From Halomonas korlensis (GTDB taxonomy: Bacteria; Pseudomonadota; Gammaproteobacteria; Pseudomonadales; Halomonadaceae): a DNA stretch of 64,000 nt. Both the position numbers and the translations under genes were made by a program. Below the pieces are notes generated by a model. It searched no databases, was not told the DNA's origin, and worked only from the letters and a program-made list of their open reading frames with translations. Each line of letters begins with the position of its first letter. Position 1 is the stretch's first letter. The stretch is taken from positions 1-64,000 of the forward strand of contig NZ_FPBP01000015.1 of assembly GCF_900116705.1 (NCBI RefSeq). Direction: 5' to 3'. Below, piece by piece: positions 48,452 to 58,204 of the stretch.

Positions 48452-48954
48452 ATGCTCGTGTCGCACCCCTTCCGACAACCCTGCGGTTAGCCTTGCTGAT
48501 GGCCCTGCTGCTGGCCGGGTGCGTCAGTGCGCCCGAGCGCCCCGAAACCCTGCGCCAGGCACTGTTCGGTCTCGGTGCAGTGGCCGCCGAGCGCGTCCTT
48601 GCCGCACCCGCGCTCCCCTCGCCCAAGACTAACCAGGTGCTGTTACTGGCGACCCCCGAGGTCGATCCCTCCCTGGGAATCGATCAGGCGCGGCTTCGCG
48701 AGAGCCTGACGCGGGCGCTGCTGGGTGCCCCCGGCGGCCCACAGGTGCTCAACTGGAGCGACGCCATGAGCGAGGGCGGAGGCGACAACCAGTGGCGCCT
48801 GGAGAGCCGGCTGGACGCTGAGGGCCCACGCCTGACCCTTTCCGACCGCGACCTGCTGCCCTACCGGCTGACCCTGGCCCTGCGCCGCCCCGGCAGCGAA
48901 GAGGCGCTATGGACTACCGACATCAGCGGGGCCCTGGATGCCAGCGCGCTTTAG
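48448..48954 (+). CDS. Uncharacterised lipoprotein
   Basis: 168 residues. Signal sequence with lipobox LAGC (lipid-acceptor Cys25). The mature part has a strand-helix pattern with NQVLLLATPEVDPSLGIDQA, LNWSDAM, then alternating strands (WRLESRLDAE, YRLTLALRRP) and ends in DASAL. The layout faintly recalls LpoB-like outer-membrane lipoproteins but I cannot support that assignment. Co-translated with the upstream hydrolase; convergent with comM 11 bases away. Confidence 0.72.
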   Translation: MNARVAPLPTTLRLALLMALLLAGCVSAPERPETLRQALFGLGAVAAERVLAAPALPSPKTNQVLLLATPEVDPSLGIDQARLRESLTRALLGAPGGPQVLNWSDAMSEGGGDNQWRLESRLDAEGPRLTLSDRDLLPYRLTLALRRPGSEEALWTTDISGALDASAL

Positions 48955-48965
48955 GAGGCGGGGGC

Positions 48966-50471
48966 TTATCGCTTGAGCAGACGATCCAGCTGGCGATAGC
49001 CAATCGCCTCGATCAGTTGATCACGCTCGGGGCGAGGCAGGCCGGCCAGATCGGCCAGAGTCAAGGCCACCCGCAGCACGCGATGATAGGCCCGCGCCGA
49101 CAGCTTCAAACGCTCGAGCACTCCGGCCAGCCAGGCGCGGTCGCCCGACGTGAGCGCACAGGCTGCCTCGAGCTCGCGGCCGGCCAGTTGGGCGTTGAGC
49201 GTTCCCCGCTCCAGCTGGCGTTGACGCGCGATCATGACGCGCTCTCGCACTACCGCCGAAGGTTCTCCGGCCTCTCGCGAGGTGAGCTGTTCGGGCGGCA
49301 GGGCCGGGACCTCCACCTGCAGGTCGATGCGATCGAGCAACGGTCCGGACAATCGCGCCTGATAGCGCTGGATCTGCGCCGCCGTGCACTGACAACGCTG
49401 ACGCGGGTCGCCGAGGTGACCGCAGGGGCAGGGATTCATCGCCGCCACCAGCTGGAAGCGGGCCGGAAAGCGGCGCTCATGATTGGCCCGCGCGATATGA
49501 ATGCGACCCGATTCCATGGGTTCGCGCATCACCTCCAGCACGTGACGCGAGAACTCGGGCAGCTCGTCCAGAAACAGCACCCCATGGTGGGCCAGGGAGA
49601 TCTCGCCGGGACGCGGTCGGGAACCGCCCCCCACCAAGGCCACGGCGCTGGCAGTATGGTGTGGCGAGCGAAAGGGACGACGCCCCCACTGTTCGCGCAG
49701 CGCCAGCCCGCTCACTGAACGAATGGCAGCCACTTCCAGGGCTTCCTCCTCGCTGAGCGGCGGCAGGATGCCGGGAAGACGACTGGCCAGCATGGTCTTG
49801 CCGGTACCGGGAGGACCAGCGAACAAGAGATTATGTCCCCCGGCCGCGGCGACCTCCAATGCCCGCCGCGCCTGATGCTGACCGCGGACCTCGGCCAAAT
49901 CGGCGCCCAGATCAACGACCGGTGCCGGGCGCTCGAGGCGGTGCGCCGCGATCGGTGTCTGGCCGAGCAGATGAGCCACTACCTCGAGCAGATGATCGGC
50001 GGCGATGACCTGCAGGTCGCCGGCCAGCGCCGCTTCATCGGCATTGGCGCGCGGCACGATGAGCTTCCTGCCGGCTGCACGCGTGGCGAGCGCCAGCGGC
50101 AAAACGCCGTTCACCTGGCGAAGCCGACCGTCCAGGGCCAACTCACCAACGCATTCCAGGCCTTCCAGCGCCTCGGGCGGCACTTGGCCGGAGGCCACCA
50201 GCAGGCCCAGGGCGATGGGTAAATCGAAGCGCCCGCCGTCCTTGGGCAGGTCGGCGGGCGAGAGATTAAGCGTAATGCGGCGGGTATTGGGAAAATCGAA
50301 GCCGGCATTGACCAGGGCACTGCGCACCCGTTCGCGGCTTTCCTTGACGGCGGCCTCGGGTAGGCCCACCAGGGTCATGCCGGGTAGGCCGTTGGCCAGG
50401 TGCACTTCGACCTGCACTTCCGGCGCCTCGAGCCCGAGCCCGGCACGGGTATGAATGATTGCCAGCGTCAT
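48966..50471 (-). CDS. comM: ComM-type AAA+ helicase (Mg-chelatase-like)
   Basis: 501 residues. ComM is a branch-migration helicase for integrating DNA taken up by natural transformation. N-terminal ChlI-like domain (VEVHLANGLPGMTLVGLPEA, TLNLSPADLPKDGGRFDLPI), AAA+ core with Walker A GPPGTGKTM, Walker B ending VLFLDELPEF, the MNPCPCGHLGD zinc-like motif, and a C-terminal domain (LSARAYHRVLRVALTLADLA). Follows ubiK by about 76 bases, a common pairing. Confidence 0.95.
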   Translation of the reverse strand: MTLAIIHTRAGLGLEAPEVQVEVHLANGLPGMTLVGLPEAAVKESRERVRSALVNAGFDFPNTRRITLNLSPADLPKDGGRFDLPIALGLLVASGQVPPEALEGLECVGELALDGRLRQVNGVLPLALATRAAGRKLIVPRANADEAALAGDLQVIAADHLLEVVAHLLGQTPIAAHRLERPAPVVDLGADLAEVRGQHQARRALEVAAAGGHNLLFAGPPGTGKTMLASRLPGILPPLSEEEALEVAAIRSVSGLALREQWGRRPFRSPHHTASAVALVGGGSRPRPGEISLAHHGVLFLDELPEFSRHVLEVMREPMESGRIHIARANHERRFPARFQLVAAMNPCPCGHLGDPRQRCQCTAAQIQRYQARLSGPLLDRIDLQVEVPALPPEQLTSREAGEPSAVVRERVMIARQRQLERGTLNAQLAGRELEAACALTSGDRAWLAGVLERLKLSARAYHRVLRVALTLADLAGLPRPERDQLIEAIGYRQLDRLLKR

Positions 50472-50547
50472 TGAAAGGCGCCCCTCGCCGCGAATGTACC
50501 CTCAGGCTACCCCAGGTCGGTACGTCCCGCCCAATGACGCGACAGTC

Positions 50548-50943
50548 TCAGGGGTCGATCTTATCGTCGCGGGCTCCCTTGGTGGAGGGGGTGTCCGCGG
50601 CCTTGTGGTCCGCGGCTTTGGCGCTTGCCCCCTCGCCTGCTGTTGCATCCGCGGCGGTGCGCGGCGTGCCGGGCACCGCAGCAGCCGTGGCCGGTTGATT
50701 GGCCTGTACCGTCTTTTCCAGCTCAGCGACCTGCTTTTCCAGCGCCTCGACCCGGCCACGGGTGCGCTGGAGGACATCCATCAGGATGTCGAAATCCTCG
50801 CGCGACACCAGCTCGAGGCGGTCGAAGGCGCCACGCACCACCTGCTGAATTCCCTTCTGCATTTCCTCGGGCGCCTGCGAGGCGCCCTGCAGGCGCTCGC
50901 CGATCTGCTGGGCCAGGCGGCTGATGCGGTCTTGGCTCACCAT
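50548..50943 (-). CDS. ubiK: Ubiquinone biosynthesis accessory factor UbiK
   Basis: 131 residues (E. coli UbiK/YqiC about 96). Helical N-terminus (DRISRLAQQIGERLQGA), the segment LVSREDFDILMDVLQRTR and a C-terminal coiled coil (about 60-82) that trimerises in the family; then an extra Ala/Thr/Asp-rich tail of about 45 residues not seen in E. coli. UbiK assists aerobic ubiquinone synthesis together with UbiJ. Upstream of comM on the same strand. Confidence 0.88.
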   Translation of the reverse strand: MVSQDRISRLAQQIGERLQGASQAPEEMQKGIQQVVRGAFDRLELVSREDFDILMDVLQRTRGRVEALEKQVAELEKTVQANQPATAAAVPGTPRTAADATAGEGASAKAADHKAADTPSTKGARDDKIDP

Positions 50944-51050
50944 GGGGGTCTCTCCTGATTGATGAAGTGCCTGACCACAGGATACGCAAGGCGTCCGAGA
51001 TACGCATGTCCCCGCCGTGCTCTGTTATGGCGCACCTGCACCGTCACTCA

Positions 51051-51065
51051 GCACCAAACCGGTGC
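51051..51065 (+). promoter_or_regulatory. NtrC-type binding site upstream of glnK
   Basis: GCACC AAACC GGTGC: a perfect 5-5-5 inverted repeat that matches the NtrC core GCACC-N5-GGTGC. About 100 bases upstream of the sigma-54 promoter, the usual enhancer distance. Nearby GCACC and TGCACC strings at 51032-51042 could be a second weak site. Confidence 0.7.
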
Positions 51066-51152
51066 GTTTCATCTGTCTCCCTGTGACGACAGGCGCAAGA
51101 CTGGCCATGGAATTTCTTCCATCTTGCTGAAAACATTGAATATATATAGCCA

Positions 51153-51168
51153 TGGCATGCTTTACGCA
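51153..51168 (+). promoter_or_regulatory. Sigma-54 promoter of glnK-amtB
   Basis: TGGCATGCTTTACGCA: GG at 51154-51155 and GC at 51166-51167 with the exact GG-N10-GC spacing, preceded by an AT-rich stretch. Places the transcription start near 51179, about 50 bases before glnK. With the NtrC box upstream this is a coherent nitrogen-starvation promoter. Apart from these sites the 287-base gap between ubiK and glnK holds no gene. Confidence 0.65.
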
Positions 51169-51218
51169 AGGTCACAAGCGTCATGCACCGACGGCAACTT
51201 CCGTCGCCAACTCAGTAG

Positions 51219-51569
<351 letters not shown>

Positions 51570-51604
51570 CGACGCTTACCGATTCCCGCTACGGAGAGTT
51601 CCTT

Positions 51605-52864
51605 ATGAACGACCTTCCCGAACTGATCGAGTTGATGTACGCCGTCGACACCTTCTACTTCCTCATCTGCGGGGTGCTGGTGATGTGGATGGCCGCCGGC
51701 TTCGCCATGCTCGAGGCCGGCCTGGTGCGCTCCAAGAATACTGCCGAGATCCTGACCAAGAACGTGGCGCTGTTCGCCATTGCCTGCACCATGTACCTGT
51801 TGCTCGGCTACTACCTGATGTATTCCAGCAGCGCCGGCGGCATCCTGCCCAACCTGGGCTTCCTGATCGGTGGCGAGAATACCGTCGATGCCATCACCTC
51901 CGGTGAAGAAGGGGCGCCCTACTATTCCATGCGCGCCGATTTCTTCTTCCAGGTGGTGTTCGTGGCGACCGCCATGTCCATCGTTTCCGGCGCGGTGGCC
52001 GAGCGCATGAAGCTGTGGGCCTTCCTGGCCTTCGCCGTGGTGATGACGGGCGTCATCTACCCGACCTCCGGCTACTGGACCTGGGGTGGCGGCTGGCTCT
52101 CCGAGGTCGGCTATTCGGATTACGCCGGCTCCGGCATCGTGCACCTGGCGGGCGCCGCAGCAGCGCTCGCCGGCGTGCTGGTACTCGGCCCGCGCAAGGG
52201 CAAGTACGGCAAGGATGGCGGCATCTACGCCATTCCCGGTGCCAACATGCCGCTGGCCACCCTGGGCACCTTCATCCTGTGGATGGGCTGGTTCGGCTTC
52301 AACGGCGGCTCTGAACTGAAGCTCTCCGATGCGGCGTCTGCCAACAACGTGGCCCAGGTGTTCGTCAACACCAACGCCGCGGCCGCCGGTGGCGTAATCG
52401 CCGCGCTGGTCCTGGCCAAGCTGTGGTTCCGCAAGGCCGACCTGACGATGGCGCTGAACGGCGCCCTGGCCGGCCTCGTTGCCATTACCGCCGACCCGCT
52501 ATCGCCCTCCGCGCTGGGTGCCGCCATGATCGGTGCCATGGGGGGGCTGATCGTGGTGGCCGCCATCGTCACCCTCGACAAGCTCAAGATCGATGACCCG
52601 GTCGGTGCCATTTCGGTGCACGGTGTGGTCGGCATTTGGGGCGTGATGGTCGTACCGCTGACCAATGGCGATGCCAGCTTCGGCGCCCAGATCATCGGTG
52701 TCCTCGGCATCTTCGCCTGGGTGTTCGGGGCCAGCCTGGTCGTCTGGCTGATCCTCAAGGCCGTCATGGGCATCCGGGTCAGTGAAGAGGAAGAATATGA
52801 AGGGGTCGATCTGGCCGAGTGTGGCCTGGAAGCCTACCCCGAGTTCAGCGCCTCGAAGAAATGA
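51605..52864 (+). CDS. amtB: Ammonium transporter AmtB
   Basis: 419 residues, eleven spans, N-terminus starting directly with the first span region (MYAVDTFYFLICGVLVMWMA) and so lacking the cleavable signal of E. coli AmtB. Pore features: AMLEAGLVRSKN, the GYWTWGGGWL region, first twin His in GSGIVHLAGAAAAL, second in SVHGVVGIWGVMV. The C-terminal cytoplasmic tail ends YEGVDLAECGLEAYPEF, the conserved regulatory tail that contacts GlnK. Confidence 0.96.
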   Translation: MNDLPELIELMYAVDTFYFLICGVLVMWMAAGFAMLEAGLVRSKNTAEILTKNVALFAIACTMYLLLGYYLMYSSSAGGILPNLGFLIGGENTVDAITSGEEGAPYYSMRADFFFQVVFVATAMSIVSGAVAERMKLWAFLAFAVVMTGVIYPTSGYWTWGGGWLSEVGYSDYAGSGIVHLAGAAAALAGVLVLGPRKGKYGKDGGIYAIPGANMPLATLGTFILWMGWFGFNGGSELKLSDAASANNVAQVFVNTNAAAAGGVIAALVLAKLWFRKADLTMALNGALAGLVAITADPLSPSALGAAMIGAMGGLIVVAAIVTLDKLKIDDPVGAISVHGVVGIWGVMVVPLTNGDASFGAQIIGVLGIFAWVFGASLVVWLILKAVMGIRVSEEEEYEGVDLAECGLEAYPEFSASKK

Positions 52865-53356
<492 letters not shown>

Positions 53357-53395
53357 CCGCTCGAAACCGAACAGCCTTAGCTCGCCGGTGTAAGG

Positions 53396-53433
53396 GAAGC
53401 CCCCCGTGGCCAGGGCCGCGGGGGCTTCTCTTT
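53396..53433 (+). terminator. Terminator between glnK2 and fpr
   Basis: GAAGCCCCC (53396-53404) pairs with GGGGGCTTC (53420-53428), further inner pairs possible, followed by TCTTTC. Convergent position; may serve both genes. Confidence 0.75.
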
Positions 53434-53458
53434 CGGCTTTCAGCCATGCGCCTCGCGC

Positions 53459-54235
53459 TTACTTCTCGACGAAGGCGCGCTCGATCACATAGTCGCCGGG
53501 CTCGCCCATTCGCGGAGAAATCGTGAAGCCGAGCTCGTCGAGCAGGCCGCTGGTGTCGTCCAGCATCGCCGGGCTGCCGCAGATCATCGCGCGGTCCTGA
53601 CGCGGGTCCAGGGGCGGCAGGCCGGTATCTTCGGCCAGTTTGCCGTTGCGGATATGGTCGGTCAGCCGGCCTTGGGTATGAAACGCCTCACGGGTCACCG
53701 TGGGATAGTAGACCAGCTTCGCGCTGATCTCCTCGCCGAGGTACTCGTGGGCGGGCAGCGCCTTCTGGATGAACTCCGCGTAGGCGAGCTCGCTGACGTT
53801 GCGTACCCCGTGCACCAGCACGATCTTCTCGAAGCGCTCGTAGGCCTCGGGGTCCTGGATCAGACTCATGAACGGGGCGAGCCCGGTGCCGGTGGAGAAC
53901 AGGTAGAGGTTGCGACCCGGCAGCAGGTCGTCGGTAACCAGGGTGCCCGTGGGCTTGCGGCTGACCATGATCTGGTCGCCGACCTTGAGGTGCTGGAGCC
54001 GTGAGGTCAGCGGGCCATCCGGCACCTTGATGCTGAAGAACTCCAGGTGATCCTCGTAGTTGGGGCTGGCAATCGAATAGGCGCGCATCAGCGGCTTGCC
54101 GGCCACCTCGAGACCGATCATCACGAACTGACCGTTCTTGAAGCGCAGACTGCGCTCGCGCGTGGTGCGAAAGCTGAACAGGGTGTCATTCCAGTGGTGG
54201 ACGCTCAAGACCTCTTCCAGGGCAAACTTGCTCAT
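53459..54235 (-). CDS. fpr: Ferredoxin-NADP+ reductase
   Basis: FAD enzyme exchanging electrons between NADPH and ferredoxin/flavodoxin in redox-stress defence and Fe-S repair. 258 residues, bacterial subclass I as in Pseudomonas/Azotobacter. FAD motif LMRAYSIASPNYEDHLEFFS, NADP motif YLFSTGTGLAPFMSL, MICGSPAMLDDTSGLL, and the C-terminus AFVEK typical of the subclass. Divergent from a LysR regulator, as with fprA/finR in Pseudomonas putida. GGAG precedes the ATG. Confidence 0.95.
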   Translation of the reverse strand: MSKFALEEVLSVHHWNDTLFSFRTTRERSLRFKNGQFVMIGLEVAGKPLMRAYSIASPNYEDHLEFFSIKVPDGPLTSRLQHLKVGDQIMVSRKPTGTLVTDDLLPGRNLYLFSTGTGLAPFMSLIQDPEAYERFEKIVLVHGVRNVSELAYAEFIQKALPAHEYLGEEISAKLVYYPTVTREAFHTQGRLTDHIRNGKLAEDTGLPPLDPRQDRAMICGSPAMLDDTSGLLDELGFTISPRMGEPGDYVIERAFVEK

Positions 54236-54378
54236 ACCGACTCCTTGATATTCCTAATTCGAATAATCTTTCTTTAAAAGAATTGGGTTAATTATAAGAG
54301 GTCGACGGATATCTGTTAAATGGATTGTATGGATATCGATCATCTATATTGTAGATAAGAAGCCAAGGGAGTCGGTCC
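54236..54378 (+). promoter_or_regulatory. fpr / LysR-gene divergent control region
   Basis: 143 bases, strikingly AT-rich against the GC-rich surroundings. GGATATC (54308-54314) and GGATATC (54331-54337) are direct repeats whose GATATC cores are themselves palindromic, with an ATTC...GAAT pair (54257-54260, 54278-54281) nearer fpr. Such repeats are plausible LysR-family (T-N11-A) sites for the divergent regulator. Confidence 0.45.
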
Positions 54379-55305
54379 ATGCGCTATACGCTGCGTCAGC
54401 TGGAAGTCTTCGTCGCGGTGGCCCAGCACGAGAGCGTTTCGCGCGCCGCCCGGGTGCTGGCGCTCTCACAATCGGCGGCAAGCACCGCGCTTGCCGAACT
54501 CGAGCGTCAGTTTGACTGCCAGCTACTTGATCGTGTCGGCAAGCGGTTGAAGCTCAATGCGCTGGGCTTTCAGCTGTTGCCCAAGGCCGTGGCCCTGCTC
54601 GACCGCGCCGAGGAGGTCGAGGAACTGCTGCGTGGCCAGCAGGGCGTGGGCTCGCTGGACGTCGGGGCCACCCTGACCATCGGCAACTACCTGGCGACGC
54701 TGTTGATCAGCGACTTCATGCAACGCCATCCGGGCAGTCGGGTGCGCCTGTCGGTTCGCAACACCCGCGCCATCATCGACCGGGTACGCCAGCATGAACT
54801 GGACCTGGGGCTGATCGAGGGGCTGTGCGAAGACGATGATGTGATCACCCAGCCCTGGGTGGAGGACGAACTGGCGGTGTTCTGCTCGCCGCGTCATGCG
54901 CTGGCCGGCAAGGGCCCGATCGAACTGGACCGGTTGCTGCGCGAGGACTGGATCATGCGCGAGCAGGGCTCGGGCACCCGCCTGACCCTGGAACAGGCCG
55001 CCCGACACCGCCGCGGTCGCTTCAACACCCTGCTGGAGCTGGAACACACCGAAGGCATCAAGCGGGCCGTCGAGTCGGGGTTGGGGATCGGCTGCGTCTC
55101 ACGGCTGGCCCTGCGAGACGCCTTCCGCCGCGGCAGCCTGGTGCCCATTGTGACACCTGAGCTCGACCTGAGCCGCCAGTTCAGTTTCATCTGGCATCGC
55201 CACAAGTACCTGGCCACCGGCATGCGTGAATTCCTGCGGCTGTGCCGGCAGATGACCGAGGGCATCCAACGCAGCGACGAGATCGACCTGCCCCAGGTAA
55301 CCTGA
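54379..55305 (+). CDS. LysR-type regulator, FinR-like
   Basis: 308 residues: winged HTH at 1-62 (LRQLEVFVAVAQHESVSRAA, LSQSAASTALAELERQFDCQ) and an effector domain with DVGATLTIGNYLATLLISDF and VESGLGIGCVSRLALRDAFR. Divergent from fpr with 143 bases between; in Pseudomonas putida FinR activates fprA under oxidative stress from this same arrangement. Orthology is inferred from context and length. Confidence 0.88.
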   Translation: MRYTLRQLEVFVAVAQHESVSRAARVLALSQSAASTALAELERQFDCQLLDRVGKRLKLNALGFQLLPKAVALLDRAEEVEELLRGQQGVGSLDVGATLTIGNYLATLLISDFMQRHPGSRVRLSVRNTRAIIDRVRQHELDLGLIEGLCEDDDVITQPWVEDELAVFCSPRHALAGKGPIELDRLLREDWIMREQGSGTRLTLEQAARHRRGRFNTLLELEHTEGIKRAVESGLGIGCVSRLALRDAFRRGSLVPIVTPELDLSRQFSFIWHRHKYLATGMREFLRLCRQMTEGIQRSDEIDLPQVT

Positions 55306-55339
55306 TGCGATAGCTGGCATGAGCGCACGTATGGAGAAG

Positions 55340-55366
55340 CAGACGCCCGGGTTGGCCGGACGCCTG
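55340..55366 (-). terminator. Stem-loop after the host-attachment gene
   Basis: As minus-strand RNA an 11-bp stem with two G-U pairs (55340-55350 with 55356-55366), 5-base loop, then CUUCUCC. Probable terminator for the gene ending at 55405; T-tract is weak. Confidence 0.4.
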
Positions 55367-55404
55367 CGGTCATGACAACGGTGCCTTCGATAAGCCCGGC
55401 TGGG

Positions 55405-55836
55405 TCAGCGCAGGTCGCTGACGGCTTTCTGAATGTTCTCCAGGCTGTCCTTGGACAGATCCTTGGCCAGGGTATGGATGACCCGCTTGGCGGTGGGGCC
55501 GTCGAGCTTGTCGCGAAGCCGACCCAGAAAGCGGGGTGGGGCGACCAAGATCAGTTTCTCCAGTGAGTTCTCGACCCGCGCTCGATAAAGGCGCTCGGAC
55601 ACCTGCTTGGCAAAGAGCTCATCCTCATGGTTCGTGGCAGCACCTTCCTCGCCGGAGGAGCGCGAGGTGGACGAGGTCGACTCTTGCACCTCGCCGCCTC
55701 GATGATCGGTCACCAAATCACCCTCGTGCAATCGACCCTCGGCATGCACCAGACTTTCCTGCTCGACCAGCTTGAGCGCATCACGGGTGAAGATCCTGGC
55801 CCGTGCTGCATCTGCTACCACGATATAGGTTGTCAT
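55405..55836 (-). CDS. Host-attachment family protein (eRF1-like, Pfam Host_attach)
   Basis: 143 residues. N-terminal strand MTTYIVVADAARARIFTRD, a polar middle (about 45-72, Ser/Glu-rich), then LFAKQVSERLYRARVENSLE, LILVAPPRFLGRLRDKL and HTLAKDLSKDSLENIQKAV. The name comes from an Agrobacterium attachment locus; the fold is related to archaeal/eukaryal release factor domains, and the general role may be ribosome- or stress-related. CAAGGAGCGG precedes the ATG. The 244 bases upstream contain no gene. Confidence 0.85.
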   Translation of the reverse strand: MTTYIVVADAARARIFTRDALKLVEQESLVHAEGRLHEGDLVTDHRGGEVQESTSSTSRSSGEEGAATNHEDELFAKQVSERLYRARVENSLEKLILVAPPRFLGRLRDKLDGPTAKRVIHTLAKDLSKDSLENIQKAVSDLR

Positions 55837-56080
55837 AGCCGCTCCTTGAGGCGTGGGAACACACGGCGCAGGCCTGCCTGTGCGGGCATCCTGCCCTTGG
55901 TTACATACTAAAGCGTTACCTATTCAAGATTGGCAAGACCGCCTCGAAGGGTCAATAGTGGGGCGGCGTAAATGCCCTCCGGTGCTGCAGCGCCGCGAAA
56001 ACTGGAGTAGCATTCCCGGAACGCCAGTACGGAGACTGGTTCGCTCATCGCCTTGATGCGTCATTTCCGGGAGGACCCCG

Positions 56081-56566
56081 ATGCGACAGTTTCTGTTTCC
56101 CCGCCGCCCGCTCGCCCGCTCTACTCTGCTGACCTGCCATCTGCTGCTGCAGTTGGGCCTGGTGATCGGTCTGGTGCTGTGGCTGGTTCCCCGCACGCCC
56201 TGGGCAGCGCCCGTCACCTGGGCCAGCGCCTGGCCGATCCTGGTACTCGGTGTTGGCGCCTGGCTGCTGGTTGCCATCGGGCTGCGTCTGCTGGCCGAGT
56301 TATGGCTGTTGCCCTATCACCTGGCGAGCCTTCGCCCCGGCTTCGCGCCCGGCGCTGTCATTACCCGCTCCTTCGAGCGTCGCCCGGCCGTGCATGACGA
56401 GGATAACTCCTGGACCAGCGAAGCGCGCCCGGTGGACACCGATACCGGCGTGGTCGGCAGTGCCCGAGTCAGACGACCCGCCGAACGCCTGCGCCCGCAG
56501 GCCGCCAACCATGAACCGACCGTCGATCTGGCCGATGCCGACCCGCTGGGCAAGAGCTCACCCTGA
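56081..56566 (+). CDS. Uncharacterised two-span membrane protein with disordered tail
   Basis: 161 residues. Two membrane helices (about 17-39 and 48-72) followed by a short amphipathic segment and a polar, acidic C-terminal tail from about residue 100 (SWTSEARPVDTDTGVVGSA and onward). No family recognised. GGGAGG at 56069-56074 supports the start. The end overlaps the convergent vanZ gene by 9 bases. Confidence 0.7.
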   Translation: MRQFLFPRRPLARSTLLTCHLLLQLGLVIGLVLWLVPRTPWAAPVTWASAWPILVLGVGAWLLVAIGLRLLAELWLLPYHLASLRPGFAPGAVITRSFERRPAVHDEDNSWTSEARPVDTDTGVVGSARVRRPAERLRPQAANHEPTVDLADADPLGKSSP

Positions 56567-56950
56567 ACGCTGTTCCAAGGGCAGGCTACGCAACCCCAGC
56601 AGCACGACGACAGCTACGGCCGCGCCCAGGCCGTTGGCAAGGATATCGGCCCAGTCGCCACCGCTGCGCCCGGCGACAGAGATCTGCAGGAACTCGATGG
56701 CGATACCGACACTCATGGCGGCCGCGAAGGCGAGCGGCAGACGCATGCCAGCAAGGCCCAGCAACCCCGACAGGCCAGCATAGCCGATGAAATGATTGGC
56801 CTTGTCCCAGGGCAGGTTCGAGGGCATCTCGCTCCCGGGGGCGAGACTGCCCACGGCGATCATCAAGGCCGCCAGCCCGGCCAGCAGCGCCCAGCGGCGC
56901 CGCCACTTTCTATCTTCCCCCCAGGCCATCCGCTGCAGCCACTCAAGCAT
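56558..56950 (-). CDS. VanZ family membrane protein
   Basis: 130 residues, four spans. VanZ-like marks: [20 protein letters not shown] (Asp-Lys-x-x-His) and [20 protein letters not shown] (Glu-x-x-Gln and Asp-x-x-Asp). Members associated with teicoplanin resistance gave the name; most, as probably here, are of unknown function. Starts 8 bases inside the end of hemE. Confidence 0.85.
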   Translation of the reverse strand: MLEWLQRMAWGEDRKWRRRWALLAGLAALMIAVGSLAPGSEMPSNLPWDKANHFIGYAGLSGLLGLAGMRLPLAFAAAMSVGIAIEFLQISVAGRSGGDWADILANGLGAAVAVVVLLGLRSLPLEQRSG

Positions 56951-58019
56951 GCGGGATCTGGCGATGATAGGCGGGGCTCAATTCATGCAGGGCGTCCATG
57001 AAGGCGGTGACATGAGCCGGATCGGTGAACTGGCTGATGCCGTGACCGAGGTTAAAGATATGCCCCGGCCCGGCGCCGTAGCTGTCCAGGATCCGCGCCA
57101 CCTCGGCACGGATCGCCGCGGGGCGGGCGAACAGCACGTTGGGGTCAAGATTCCCCTGCAGGGCGACCCGTCGCCCGACGCGGGCCCGGGCATCGGAGAG
57201 TTCGGTGCTCCAGTCCAGGCCCAGAGCGTCGGCCCCGGCGGTGGCCATGTTCTCGAGCCACTGCCCGCCGTTCTTGGTGAAGAGGATCACCGGCACCCGA
57301 CGGCCTTCGTGCTCGCGAATCAGACCCGCGACGATCTGCTCCATATAGCGCAGCGAGAACTCCAGGTAGGCTGGGGTCGTCAGTGACCCGCCCCAGGTAT
57401 CGAAGATCTGCACCACCTGGGCGCCGGCGCGGATCTGGGCGTTGAGGTAATCGGTAACGGCATGCGCCAGGGTATCGAGCAAGCGGTGCATGGTGTCCGG
57501 CGTGTCGTAGAGCATCGTCTTGATGTGACGGAAATCCTTGCTGGAGGCGCCTTCCACCATATAGGTCGCCAGCGTCCAAGGACTGCCGGAGAAGCCGATC
57601 AGCGGCACCCGGCCGCCGAGCTCGCGGCGAATCGTCGCGACCGCCCGCATCACGTAATCGAGGTCGCGCTCGGCATCCGGCGCCACCAGCGCCTCGACAT
57701 CGGCCGGGGTGCGTACCGGCTTGCGGAATTTCGGCCCCTCGCCGGTCTCGAAATACAGCCCCAGCCCCATGGCATCGGGAATGGTCAGGATATCCGAGAA
57801 CAGGATGGCCCCGTCCAGCGGATAGCGCTCCAGCGGCTGCAGGGTCACTTCACAGGCGCGGTCCTGATCGCGACATAGGTCCATGAAACTGCCGGCCTCG
57901 CCCCGTACCTGACGATATTCGGGCAGATAACGGCCGGCCTGGCGCATCATCCACACCGGTGTACGGTCCACCGATTGACGCGCCAGGGCGCGCAGCAAGC
58001 GATCATTCTTGAGTTCCAT
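56943..58019 (-). CDS. hemE: Uroporphyrinogen decarboxylase
   Basis: Decarboxylates uroporphyrinogen III to coproporphyrinogen III, the step after HemD. 358 residues. Motifs: [85 protein letters not shown] and [11 protein letters not shown]. The start matches the E. coli N-terminus (ELKNDR); a second in-frame ATG at 58031 would add four residues. A minus-strand TACAAT -10 lies at 58052-58057. Separate from the hemCDXY operon. Confidence 0.95.
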   Translation of the reverse strand: MELKNDRLLRALARQSVDRTPVWMMRQAGRYLPEYRQVRGEAGSFMDLCRDQDRACEVTLQPLERYPLDGAILFSDILTIPDAMGLGLYFETGEGPKFRKPVRTPADVEALVAPDAERDLDYVMRAVATIRRELGGRVPLIGFSGSPWTLATYMVEGASSKDFRHIKTMLYDTPDTMHRLLDTLAHAVTDYLNAQIRAGAQVVQIFDTWGGSLTTPAYLEFSLRYMEQIVAGLIREHEGRRVPVILFTKNGGQWLENMATAGADALGLDWSTELSDARARVGRRVALQGNLDPNVLFARPAAIRAEVARILDSYGAGPGHIFNLGHGISQFTDPAHVTAFMDALHELSPAYHRQIPHA

Positions 58020-58204
58020 GCAGGCGCTCATCCACGGGAAATGTGGGCCTCATTGTACCCGAACATCCGGGCCCGAACAGCGCGTCAGCAACTGACGTCG
58101 TCGGTACGGTTCGTGAGCCCGCCGCGGCTTCCTGCTAGAATGACCGCCTATCCGCCGGCACCGCCCTGCCGTGTACCAAGACGGGCCTGACACCGAGGTA
58201 CTTC

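Noticed and set aside
58021..58204. FMN riboswitch before ribA
   Set aside because: Gap is too short and lacks the conserved RFN helices.
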